Positions 19,019 through 26,141 of a stretch of 64,000 nt of DNA are shown here, piece after piece (the first letter of the stretch is position 1; every line of letters begins with the position of its first letter). The notes under the pieces were generated by a model. The model did no database searches, was not told the DNA's origin, and saw nothing but the letters and a program-made list of their open reading frames with translations. The translations under genes were made by a program, and so were the position numbers. Source of the DNA: Corynebacterium tapiri (lineage in GTDB: Bacteria > Actinomycetota > Actinomycetes > Mycobacteriales > Mycobacteriaceae); assembly GCF_006334925.1 (NCBI RefSeq), contig NZ_VDHJ01000001.1, positions 155,649-219,648 on the forward strand. Direction: 5' to 3'.

Positions 19019-20742
19019 ACTTAAAATCCGTATTGATCGCCAACCGGGGTGAAATCGCCGTCCGCATCATACGCGCTGCCCGTAGCTTGGGAATGCGCAC
19101 GATCGCGGTGTATGCCGAGAACGACGCCGAAAGCCTGCACGCCCGGCTTGCAGATGAGGCCTACCTTCTCGAGGGGGTAAAGCCTGCGGACACCTATCTT
19201 GACCAGGAAAAACTCGTGTCTGTGGCACGACGGTCAGGCGCAGATTGCATCCATCCGGGCTATGGATTCCTCTCCGAAAACGCCGACTTCGCGCGCAAAG
19301 TCAGCGATGCAGGGTTGACGTGGGTGGGCCCGTCACCCGAGGTCATCGAGCAGCTAGGGGACAAGCTCTCCGCACGTGCGCTGGCGCAGCAGGTGGGTGC
19401 TCCGCTGGCACCGGGAACGCCGGATCCGATCGATAACTGGGAGCAAGCGCGGGATTTCGCGGACCAGCACGGATTGCCGATCGCCATCAAGGCGGCCTAT
19501 GGCGGCGGTGGCCGCGGCATCAAGGTGGTGTGGGAACGGGAGCAGATCGAGCAGGCGTTTCTGTCCGCCGGGCGCGAGGCCGTGGAAGCCTTTGGGCGTG
19601 GAGAGTGCTTTGTAGAGAAGTTTCTCGTGCGCCCGCGCCACGTGGAGGCCCAGGTACTGGCGGATCGCCACGGCAATGTGCGGGTGCTGTCCACCCGTGA
19701 CTGTTCTGTCCAGCGACGCTATCAAAAGCTCATTGAGGAGGCCCCGGCTCCCTTTCTGACCCCGGAACAGGAGCGGGCGATCATTGAGGGCTCACGGGAA
19801 ATATGTCGCGCGGCAGGTTACGAGTCCGCGGGAACGGTCGAGTACATCGTGAGCGAGGACGGCACGGTGTCCTTCCTGGAAGTCAACACCCGCGTTCAGG
19901 TCGAACATCCTGTCACCGAGGCGGTGACCGGGGTAGATATCGTTGCCGAGCAGTTCCGCATCGCTGACGGACAGGAAATCTCCTTTGCTGAGGATCCAGC
20001 AACGACCGGGCACGCCTTTGAGTTTCGCATCAACGCCGAAGATGTGGCGCATGGCTTTGCGCCGTCGCCGGGTAAAGTCGCCGAATTCGCGGCTCCCACA
20101 GGCCCAGGCGTGCGTACTGACTCCGGGGTGGTCTCCGGCTCTGTCATTCCGGGAACATATGACTCGTTGATGGCCAAGATCATCGTGTGGGGTCCCGACC
20201 GCGCCGGTGCTCTGGCCCGCGCCAAGGACGCCCTCGATGAGCTGACCATCACCGGGGTACGGACGGTCCTTCCGTTCCACAAGGACATCGTGCGCAATTC
20301 CGCCTTCAACGGTGAGACGCTGCAGGTGTACACCAACTGGGTAGACAAGGAATACGTGCCAGGCAAAGACCTGGGTTACGACGACATCGAGCGCGCCTAC
20401 GACGAACGCGTGCACATTAGCGTGGACATCGATGGCAAACTGCACACTCTTGGCTTGCCGCAGAGTTTGTTTTCCTCCCTCAACGATGGCGCCAAGGGCA
20501 TGCCGGCGGAGGAGAGCGCGCATGAGCCTAGAGACGGCGACGTGGTGTCGCCCTTGACCGGTTCCTTGGTGAGCTACAGCATTGCCGAAGGAGAAGACGT
20601 AGCCGAGGGGCAGGAAGTCGCTGTCGTGGAAGCGATGAAGATGGAGTCGTCGGTGAAAGCCAAGGTTGCCGGCCGGCTGCACCACCGCATTGAGCCTGGA
20701 GACGCCATCCAACGCGGCCAGGTTATCGCTGAAATTCAGTAG
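19015..20742 (+). CDS. Biotin carboxylase / BCCP fusion in the 5-oxoproline operon
   Basis: A 575-residue protein. The biotin carboxylase part (about 1-450) has the ATP-grasp fold: KSVLIANRGEIAVRIIRAAR, HPGYGFLSENADFA, the KAAYGGGGRGIK Gly loop, and EVNTRVQVEHPVTE. The last 70 residues form a biotinyl domain with the biotin attachment site at Lys542 in EAMKMES. It resembles the AccBC/AccA3 alpha chains of acyl-CoA carboxylases. However, no carboxyltransferase subunit is nearby, and it is translationally coupled to pxpBC (ATGA). A carboxylation step linked to 5-oxoproline or a related lactam is possible; the acceptor is unknown. Confidence 0.87.
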   Translation: MNLKSVLIANRGEIAVRIIRAARSLGMRTIAVYAENDAESLHARLADEAYLLEGVKPADTYLDQEKLVSVARRSGADCIHPGYGFLSENADFARKVSDAGLTWVGPSPEVIEQLGDKLSARALAQQVGAPLAPGTPDPIDNWEQARDFADQHGLPIAIKAAYGGGGRGIKVVWEREQIEQAFLSAGREAVEAFGRGECFVEKFLVRPRHVEAQVLADRHGNVRVLSTRDCSVQRRYQKLIEEAPAPFLTPEQERAIIEGSREICRAAGYESAGTVEYIVSEDGTVSFLEVNTRVQVEHPVTEAVTGVDIVAEQFRIADGQEISFAEDPATTGHAFEFRINAEDVAHGFAPSPGKVAEFAAPTGPGVRTDSGVVSGSVIPGTYDSLMAKIIVWGPDRAGALARAKDALDELTITGVRTVLPFHKDIVRNSAFNGETLQVYTNWVDKEYVPGKDLGYDDIERAYDERVHISVDIDGKLHTLGLPQSLFSSLNDGAKGMPAEESAHEPRDGDVVSPLTGSLVSYSIAEGEDVAEGQEVAVVEAMKMESSVKAKVAGRLHHRIEPGDAIQRGQVIAEIQ

Positions 20743-20766
20743 GCCACCGCGCTAGCATCAGGCTCT

Positions 20767-21381
20767 ATGCGCGCCCGTTCCACTGCCCACACCCTGCGCC
20801 GGCTGATTTCGGAAGGCGAATTTCTACCGGGGGCCAAGCTCAATGAGGTCGTCTTGGCCGAGTCCCTCGGGGTTTCGCGTAATACCCTGCGTGAAGCCTT
20901 CGCCATGCTGGCAGAGGAACGGTTGGTACGGCGCGAGCGCAATCGGGGAGTCTTTGTGGCATCACCAAGCGTGGAGGACATTCAGGACGTTTACCGTGCT
21001 CGCCTCAGCATCGAACCTGCTGGTCTACGCTTTGGATCGCTTCTCGACGCCCGCTTCCTACGAAACGTCGTCAACTCCGCCCAGGAGTCGGCCGAAACTG
21101 GTGACCTTGCTGCCGTAGCGCTCGCCAACCAGGAGTTTCACCGACACATCGTGGCTGCTCACGACTCCCGCTGGCTCAACGAGTTGATGTCTCGCTTGTT
21201 GGCAACGATGCGCCTGGCGTTTCTCGACGAGCTGGTCATAACTCCGGACTTTCACGTCGAGTATGTCGAGCACAATGCAAAAATTGCCCGCCTCGTGGCC
21301 GAGGGCCAACGGGACGGGGCAGCGGGAGAATTAGAGAAGCAACTACGAGAAACGTTGCGGACGTTGTCGCGGCAGCGTTAA
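20767..21381 (+). CDS. GntR-family (FCD) transcriptional regulator of the pxp cluster
   Basis: A 204-residue regulator. The N-terminal winged helix (about 1-65) contains LRRLISEGEFLPGAKLNEVVLAE and SLGVSRNTLREAF, typical of GntR. The C-terminal FCD domain (about 75-195) carries metal/effector residues in RARLSIEPAG, NQEFHRHIVAAH and VEHNAKI. It follows the carboxylase gene by 24 bp, and its end overlaps the convergent transporter gene. It likely senses 5-oxoproline or a related carboxylate and acts at the palindromes near 16688 and 22679. Confidence 0.87.
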   Translation: MRARSTAHTLRRLISEGEFLPGAKLNEVVLAESLGVSRNTLREAFAMLAEERLVRRERNRGVFVASPSVEDIQDVYRARLSIEPAGLRFGSLLDARFLRNVVNSAQESAETGDLAAVALANQEFHRHIVAAHDSRWLNELMSRLLATMRLAFLDELVITPDFHVEYVEHNAKIARLVAEGQRDGAAGELEKQLRETLRTLSRQR

Positions 21382-22622
21382 CCCCACAAGGCGCCGAGAC
21401 TTCCCAAAGAACGCACGCCCAGGAAGATGGTCAGTAACCACACCAGGAATCCGAGCGCGATCAGCCACGTGGGGTAGCGATACCCCTGCAACAAATCCCG
21501 GCGCCGAACGATGACCCACAGGATCATGGCGAAGCCTATCGGCAGGATCAGCCCGTTGAACGCGCCGGCGAAGATGAGCAGAGCCTGAGGTGCCTGATTA
21601 AGGACTAGGTAGGCAACGGTACACACCGCGATAAACGCCACGGTGTATAGATTGCGCAGACGGGCTGGGGTGTTTTGGGTAGTGATAAACGAGATTGAGG
21701 TGTAGGAGGCGCCGATCACGCTGGTCAGCCCTGCCGCCCACAGCACGACACCGAACATGCGCAGGCCAATCTCTCCGGCTGCGTGGTAGAAGGCGTCCGC
21801 AGCGGTGTTGTCTTTGGCCAGGGTTACACCCCCGGCCACCACGCCCAGGATGGCCAAGAAGAGCAGGCTACGCATAACGCCCGTGACGATGATGCCGAGG
21901 ATCGAGGCGCGTGTGACCTCTCCGGCGTGTTCTGGGCCGGTCAGGCCGGAGTCGATCATGCGGTGGGCACCAGCGAAGGTGATGTAACCGCCCACGGTGC
22001 CACCAATGAGCGTGGTGATGATCAAAAAGTCCACGCGATCCGGCAGGACTGTCTGCTTTAATGCCTCGCCAACAGGAGGTGCGGAGACGATGGCTACGTA
22101 GAGCATGAGCAGGATCATGATCGCGCCGAGTGCCACCACAATGCGATCGAGTGCCACACCGGCCTTCTTGGAGAGGAACACAAAGATGGCAATCACTGCA
22201 GACAGCGCGCCGCCGATCTTAGGATCGATGCCGAGCATGGCGTTGGTACCCAACCCGGTTCCGGCGATGTTGCCGATATTGAACACGGCCCCGCCTACAA
22301 AGACGAAGGCGCCAATGAGCCAGCCGAGTCCGGGCAGGATGCGGTTTCCTAGCTCGTTGGCGCGTAAACCAGTGACACCGAGTACCCGCCACACGTTGAG
22401 CTGAATGGCGATGTCGACGAGGATCGAGATCAGAATGGCAAAGGCAAACGCTGCCCCCAGTTGCGCGGTGAAGACTGAGGTCTGGGTAAGAAACCCGGGA
22501 CCGATCGCGCTGGTTGCCATAAGGAAGAGGGCACCGAGTACCACCGAGCGGCTGCTGCCTAAGACGGACGCGGCGTTCACGGAGCTAGACCCGGCGGGCT
22601 TGCCAGAGGTGGTGTTATCCAT
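21378..22622 (-). CDS. NRAMP-like transporter (YcsG type) of the pxp cluster
   Basis: A 414-residue membrane protein with about 11 transmembrane helices and the NRAMP/LeuT-like fold (AIGPGFLTQTSVFTAQLG in helix 1, GGTVGGYITFAGAHRM in helix 6). The canonical metal-binding DPGN of Mn/Fe NRAMPs is replaced by GPGF, as in YcsG. B. subtilis ycsG sits in the same operon as ycsF (pxpA), kipI and kipA. A role as importer of 5-oxoproline or a related solute, not a metal, is therefore more likely. Its own promoter carries the shared palindrome. Confidence 0.83.
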   Translation of the reverse strand: MDNTTSGKPAGSSSVNAASVLGSSRSVVLGALFLMATSAIGPGFLTQTSVFTAQLGAAFAFAILISILVDIAIQLNVWRVLGVTGLRANELGNRILPGLGWLIGAFVFVGGAVFNIGNIAGTGLGTNAMLGIDPKIGGALSAVIAIFVFLSKKAGVALDRIVVALGAIMILLMLYVAIVSAPPVGEALKQTVLPDRVDFLIITTLIGGTVGGYITFAGAHRMIDSGLTGPEHAGEVTRASILGIIVTGVMRSLLFLAILGVVAGGVTLAKDNTAADAFYHAAGEIGLRMFGVVLWAAGLTSVIGASYTSISFITTQNTPARLRNLYTVAFIAVCTVAYLVLNQAPQALLIFAGAFNGLILPIGFAMILWVIVRRRDLLQGYRYPTWLIALGFLVWLLTIFLGVRSLGSLGALWG

Positions 22623-22678
22623 GTCGGGGGAGTCTTTCGTGAGTGATGTGGGCCATATTTTTGGGCGTTAGTCTATAA

Positions 22679-22691
22679 ATCGTTGAACAAT
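22679..22691 (-). promoter_or_regulatory. Palindromic operator candidate before the NRAMP-like gene
   Basis: ATCGTTGAACAAT reads ATTGTTCAACGAT on the coding strand of the transporter, 57 bp before its ATG. It differs from the pxpA promoter palindrome at one base. The two sites bracket the cluster and support a single local regulon. Confidence 0.6.
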
Positions 22692-22746
22692 TCCGCGTCA
22701 TATAGGGGGTAATGGGGGTAAATCCTGTGGCCGGGGCATGAAAAAT

Positions 22747-22769
22747 GCCCTACCCCTTTGGGGTAGGGC
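22747..22769 (-). terminator. Rho-independent terminator of the 83-residue protein gene
   Basis: GCCCTACCCC (22747-22756) and GGGGTAGGGC (22760-22769) form a perfect 10-bp stem with a TTT loop. On the minus strand it is followed by ATTTTT. It lies 23 bp after the stop of the small gene at 22792. Confidence 0.88.
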
Positions 22770-22791
22770 TGAGCGCTCGTGCGCGAGGAGC

Positions 22792-23043
22792 TTACTTGGT
22801 AGCAGCCTCGGGAGCAGCGGTCTCGGTCTTCTCGGTGGACTTGGAGGAGGAACCCTGAGCCTTCTCGCCGTCCTCCGAGGAGGAGCCCTGGGAGTCCTCG
22901 AGAGCGGAAGACAGATCGTAGATGGTGCCCTTGATGCCATCCTCGTTGCCGATCAGGGAGGAGCCCTTGTCGATGGCGGTCAGGCCACCGATGATGGCGG
23001 AGATGATGGACACGATGGTGGTGATGGTGGTGACGGCGGTCAT
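22792..23043 (-). CDS. Small 83-residue protein with Ser/Glu-rich tail, possible envelope peptide
   Basis: Starts at ATG 23043 with AAGGAG 7 nt upstream; a further upstream ATG lacks a ribosome binding site. Residues 1-24 form a hydrophobic helix (TIVSIISAIIGGLTAI) without a classical signal cleavage site. Residues 48-83 are polar and repetitive in Ser, Glu, Lys and Ala (SSSEDGEK, SSSKSTEK), with likely disorder. It has its own promoter (-35 at 23144-23149, -10 at 23121-23126) and a strong terminator, so it is a highly organised single-gene unit. It may be a corynebacterial outer-membrane or secreted small protein; no family recognised. Confidence 0.65.
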   Translation of the reverse strand: MTAVTTITTIVSIISAIIGGLTAIDKGSSLIGNEDGIKGTIYDLSSALEDSQGSSSEDGEKAQGSSSKSTEKTETAAPEAATK

Positions 23044-23120
23044 GACGCGCTCCTTAAAGAACGTTGTTAAAAGAATAGGCACAATCTTTGAGCAAGCTGC
23101 CCGAAAAACTGTATGGGCAC

Positions 23121-23149
23121 ATAATGTACCAGGATTGTGGTCCAGGCAA
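23121..23149 (-). promoter_or_regulatory. Promoter of the 83-residue protein gene
   Basis: On the minus strand TTGCCT (23144-23149) and CATTAT (23121-23126) are separated by 17 bp, a good sigma-A spacing. The implied 5' untranslated region is about 70 nt. Confidence 0.5.
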
Positions 23150-23216
23150 TCTACTTATGGGTCGTGAATTGTAAAAAATCCTGTGAATATGGATTTTTGG
23201 TGGCGAAAAGGTAAAA

Positions 23217-23244
23217 CCCGCACCAATTGCAAAAGCGGTGCGGG
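23217..23244 (-). terminator. Rho-independent terminator of the 41-residue peptide gene
   Basis: CCCGCACC (23217-23224) pairs with GGTGCGGG (23237-23244). On the minus strand TTTT follows the stem. It lies 25 bp after the stop codon of the peptide at 23269. Confidence 0.75.
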
Positions 23245-23268
23245 GCTTCGCCTGGGGCGGGGTGAAAA

Positions 23269-23394
23269 TTAGAAGACCTTAGGCAGGGCATCCAGAATGA
23301 TGTCGATGCCCCCTGCTTCTACGACCGTCTGTGCGCCGCGCCAGATGCTAAAAGCTGCAGAACTCAAGCTGAACAGGGAAGACAAAGTCGCCAT
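23269..23394 (-). CDS. 41-residue porin-like amphipathic peptide (PorA/PorH-type candidate)
   Basis: A very small gene with GAGGAG 8 nt before the ATG, its own -10 box and its own terminator. The peptide has no signal sequence. It starts Met-Ala-Thr and has a Ser/Leu/Phe-rich N-terminal half (SSLFSLSSAAFSIW), then a predicted amphipathic helix ending in DALPKVF. Length, lack of signal peptide, helical character and Ser-rich start resemble the tiny PorA/PorH/CjPorA channel peptides of corynebacterial outer membranes, some of which are O-mycoloylated on Ser. The functional assignment is by type only. Confidence 0.6.
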   Translation of the reverse strand: MATLSSLFSLSSAAFSIWRGAQTVVEAGGIDIILDALPKVF

Positions 23395-23432
23395 GGGGGT
23401 TGCTCCTCACGTGGTTGAGAGATGGTGAGGAA

Positions 23433-23438
23433 ATAGTA
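23433..23438 (-). promoter_or_regulatory. -10 box of the 41-residue peptide gene
   Basis: TACTAT on the minus strand lies 38 bp before the ATG. Immediately upstream is a GC hairpin (CGCCCCC 23440-23446 with GGGGGCG 23461-23467). That hairpin probably also closes the dctA-type transcript arriving from the right. Confidence 0.5.
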
Positions 23439-23505
23439 CCGCCCCCGGCGCAAAAGCACAGGGGGCGAATGATCCTCTAGGAGGCTCAGTACCGGAGAGA
23501 ATTCA

Positions 23506-24852
23506 CTAAGAATTTACGCGGATCGGAGTTGCTGCAGAGTTCGCTTGCAGGCCGTGGTCCCACACGTTCTGATCGAGAATATTATTGCGCTTGGCGACGA
23601 CAGACGCGACGAGTGCCTGGCCAATCACATTGACTGCAGTGCGCCCCATATCAATGATCGGCTCGGTGGCCAACAGCAGACCCACACCAGCCAGCGGTAG
23701 TCCAAGGGTGGACAGCGTCAGGGTGAGCATTACCGTGGCGCCCGTTGTGCCAGCGGTGGCGGCGGAGCCTAGCACCGAGACCATGATGATGAGCAGGTAG
23801 TGGGTGAATCCCAGGTCTACGCCATAAAACTGGGCGACGAAGATTGCCGCCACGGCGGGGTAGACCGACGCGCAACCATCCATCTTGCTGGTTGCGGCCA
23901 ACGGCATGACAAACGAGGCGTACTCGCGCGGAACACCCATGGAGTTTTCCACAGTGCGCTGGTTGACCGGCATAACTCCCATCGAGGAGCGGGTGAAAAA
24001 GCCCAGGTTGGCCACCGGCCACACGCGGCGGAAGAAGCCGGTGACGGAGATGCCGTTGAACTTCAAAACGAGCGGGTAAATAACAAACGCAACGATTGCT
24101 AGGCCGATGTACATGGCCAGCACGAACTGGCCCAGCTGGCCGAGAGCCTCCCAGCCGTAGGTGGACACGGCTTTGCCGATCAGGGCCGCCGTACCGATCG
24201 GAGCGAGCCGGATGATCCACCACAGGACGACCTGGATGACCGACAAGAGCGATTCGGCGAAACCGAGGAAGGGCTCCGCAGCCTTGCCTGCCTTTACTGC
24301 GGCTACGCCGATTGCGAGGGAGAGTGCCAGGATCTGCAGCACGTTGAAGCTGACGGAGACTTCACCGTCGGATAGGGATGCACCCAGGCCGAGGAAGTTG
24401 GCGGGGATTACCGAGTTGATAAAGCCCATCCACGAGCCCATTGTGGATGGATCCGAAGCTTGCGCCGGGTCAACCGTGGAGCCAACGCCCGGGCGCACGA
24501 CCAGGGCGACCAGGATGCCCACAATCACTGAGGCCAGTGCGGTGATGGCGAACCACACCAAGGTGGAAATAGCGAGGGCGGCGGCTCCGGCCAACTTGCG
24601 GAGGTTGGCTACTGAGGTCACCACCGCGGTAAAGATAAGCGGCGGAATTAAGAGCTTGAGTAGCTTGACGTAGGTGCCGCCGACCCAGGTCAGGGCTCCG
24701 GCAAGCCAATCGCTATCCATCTGGCGGGCCACCAGGCCCAGGATGAGGCCAATGATGAGGCCGGCGATGACCTGGGCACCAAAACCGGTAAGCCAGCCGG
24801 GCAGGCGGGAGGACCGCGACGTAGCGGTCGGGGTGGGGGTTGCAGAACTCAT
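23506..24852 (-). CDS. Dicarboxylate/amino acid:cation symporter (DAACS family)
   Basis: A 448-residue transporter of the GltP/DctA family, with eight membrane helices and two re-entrant hairpins. Early helices include LLKLLIPPLIFTAVVTSV. The HP1 region is altered (FFTRSSMGVMP where relatives have a Ser-rich SSS loop). The C-terminal binding helix reads IDMGRTAVNVIGQA, with Gln where glutamate carriers have Asp. These differences leave the substrate open (C4-dicarboxylate or another organic acid, coupled to Na+ or H+). The upstream region has a cluster of inverted repeats, suggesting specific control. Confidence 0.85.
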   Translation of the reverse strand: MSSATPTPTATSRSSRLPGWLTGFGAQVIAGLIIGLILGLVARQMDSDWLAGALTWVGGTYVKLLKLLIPPLIFTAVVTSVANLRKLAGAAALAISTLVWFAITALASVIVGILVALVVRPGVGSTVDPAQASDPSTMGSWMGFINSVIPANFLGLGASLSDGEVSVSFNVLQILALSLAIGVAAVKAGKAAEPFLGFAESLLSVIQVVLWWIIRLAPIGTAALIGKAVSTYGWEALGQLGQFVLAMYIGLAIVAFVIYPLVLKFNGISVTGFFRRVWPVANLGFFTRSSMGVMPVNQRTVENSMGVPREYASFVMPLAATSKMDGCASVYPAVAAIFVAQFYGVDLGFTHYLLIIMVSVLGSAATAGTTGATVMLTLTLSTLGLPLAGVGLLLATEPIIDMGRTAVNVIGQALVASVVAKRNNILDQNVWDHGLQANSAATPIRVNS

Positions 24853-24877
24853 GGGGGAGTAACTTTCGCAAATCGTA

Positions 24878-24936
24878 GACTAAGCGGTCTAAGTGTCTGA
24901 AAGATGCTTAGTCGGACGTTATGAACCCCTTAGACC
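24878..24936. promoter_or_regulatory. Nested inverted repeats upstream of the DAACS symporter
   Basis: Two adjacent 8-mers GACTAAGC (24878-24885) and GGTCTAAG (24886-24893) recur as inverted copies GCTTAGTC (24906-24913) and CTTAGACC (24929-24936). They lie in the promoter region of the symporter and could be operator half-sites. No regulator gene is adjacent. Confidence 0.45.
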
Positions 24937-24980
24937 TAACTCCTTTAAGATTGAAATTGCAAGTTAGTAGACCAACTTGT

Positions 24981-25964
24981 CTACTTCACGTGCACTGACC
25001 CGCTAGCGCCGGCAACGACCTCTCCGATCACGGGATAACCCGGAACTTCCCCGACGACGAGGAGCCCACCGGACGTCTGGGCGTCGGCAAGCAAGATCAA
25101 CATCTCCTCGCTGATGCCGTCAGCGTGCAGGTGGGGGCGAACCCAATCGAGGTTTCGGCGGGATCCGCCGGGGATGTAACCCTCCTTGACTGAGGTGACG
25201 GCGTCCTCGAGCAGCGGTACCGCGGCGGAATCGATCACCGCGCTGGTTCCTGAAGCACGCATCATCTTGAACAAGTGTCCTAGCAAACCGAATCCAGTGA
25301 CGTCGGTGGCCGCCCGGGCACCAGACTCGACAGCAGCTGCAGAGGCTTCTTTGTTCAAAGCGGTCATAGTGGAGATGGCCTCAGCAAACGTCTCGCCCGT
25401 AGCCTTGTGGCGGTTATTGAGCACCCCAACACCCAGAGGCTTGGTGAGCGTCAGTGGCAGCCCTGCCTGGGCAGCGTCGTTGCGCATGAGACGATCGGGA
25501 CGCGCGATACCGGTGGCAGCCATGCCGAAGATGGGCTCTGGGGAGTCGATGGAATGGCCACCGGTCACCGAAATACCGGCCGCAGACGCAATATCCATGC
25601 CGCCTCGCAACACCTCGCGCATGATCGACATGTCGAGGAGCTCGCGCGGCCACCCCACCAAGTTCAGGGCGGTCAGCGGGCGACCACCCATGGCATAGAT
25701 GTCGCTGAGCGCATTGGCGGCGGCAATGCGACCCCAGTCGTACGCATCATCTACGACGGGGGTGAAGAAGTCCGCGGTCGAAATGATTGCGGTATCACCG
25801 CTGATGCGGATGGCGGAGGCGTCGTCTCCGTCGTCAAGCCCCACGAGAACAGAGTCGTCCGCGGTGCCAACCAGCCCCCGGACCGCATCCTCGAGTTCCC
25901 CCGGAGGGATCTTGCATGCGCATCCGCCACCGCGTGCGTACTGGGTCAAACGCTGATCACTCAT
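24981..25964 (-). CDS. selD: Selenide, water dikinase SelD
   Basis: About 327 residues. Makes selenophosphate from selenide and ATP, the selenium donor for Sec-tRNA. The N-terminal glycine-rich motif YARGGGCACK matches the E. coli YSHGAGCGCK. The active Cys (E. coli Cys17) corresponds to Cys15 and the essential Lys to Lys18, so this SelD uses Cys rather than Sec. DDASAIRI, ISTADFFTPVVDD and DVTGFGLLGHL are further signatures. The ATG at 25964 gives the usual length; GGAGG lies unusually close (2 nt), and a GTG at 25973 is the alternative. It is divergent from tRNA-Sec, 38 bp away. Confidence 0.93.
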   Translation of the reverse strand: MSDQRLTQYARGGGCACKIPPGELEDAVRGLVGTADDSVLVGLDDGDDASAIRISGDTAIISTADFFTPVVDDAYDWGRIAAANALSDIYAMGGRPLTALNLVGWPRELLDMSIMREVLRGGMDIASAAGISVTGGHSIDSPEPIFGMAATGIARPDRLMRNDAAQAGLPLTLTKPLGVGVLNNRHKATGETFAEAISTMTALNKEASAAAVESGARAATDVTGFGLLGHLFKMMRASGTSAVIDSAAVPLLEDAVTSVKEGYIPGGSRRNLDWVRPHLHADGISEEMLILLADAQTSGGLLVVGEVPGYPVIGEVVAGASGSVHVK

Positions 25965-26002
25965 GACCTCCACGATAATCCGGCGTGCTAACGTCTCGCC
26001 GT

Positions 26003-26097
26003 GGAGGCGTACGTGTCCTGGTGGGCGCCCCGGTCTTCAAAACCGGTGAAGCCGAGCATCTTGGCTTGGCGGGTTCGATTCCCGTCCGTCTCCGCCA
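26003..26097 (+). tRNA. selC: tRNA-Sec (anticodon UCA)
   Basis: A 95-nt selenocysteine tRNA with encoded CCA (26095-26097). The acceptor stem GGAGGCG pairs with CGTCTCC (one G-U). The anticodon stem CCGGT/ACCGG holds a 7-nt loop with UCA at 26037-26039. A long variable arm, AAGCCGAG with CTTGGCTT, forms 8 bp, and the T arm GCGGG-TTCGATT-CCCGT follows. Anticodon, long extra arm and total length are specific for tRNA-Sec. It lies between selD and selA, reading toward selA. Confidence 0.96.
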
Positions 26098-26141
26098 CAA
26101 ACTTTCCCTCTCGATGACGCACGGTGAGGACGTTAGAGAAA

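Noticed and set aside
26003..26097. Suppressor or misannotated tRNA-Ser
   Set aside because: Anticodon UCA would read UGA, not a Ser codon; the length of 95 nt and the sel gene neighbours support tRNA-Sec.
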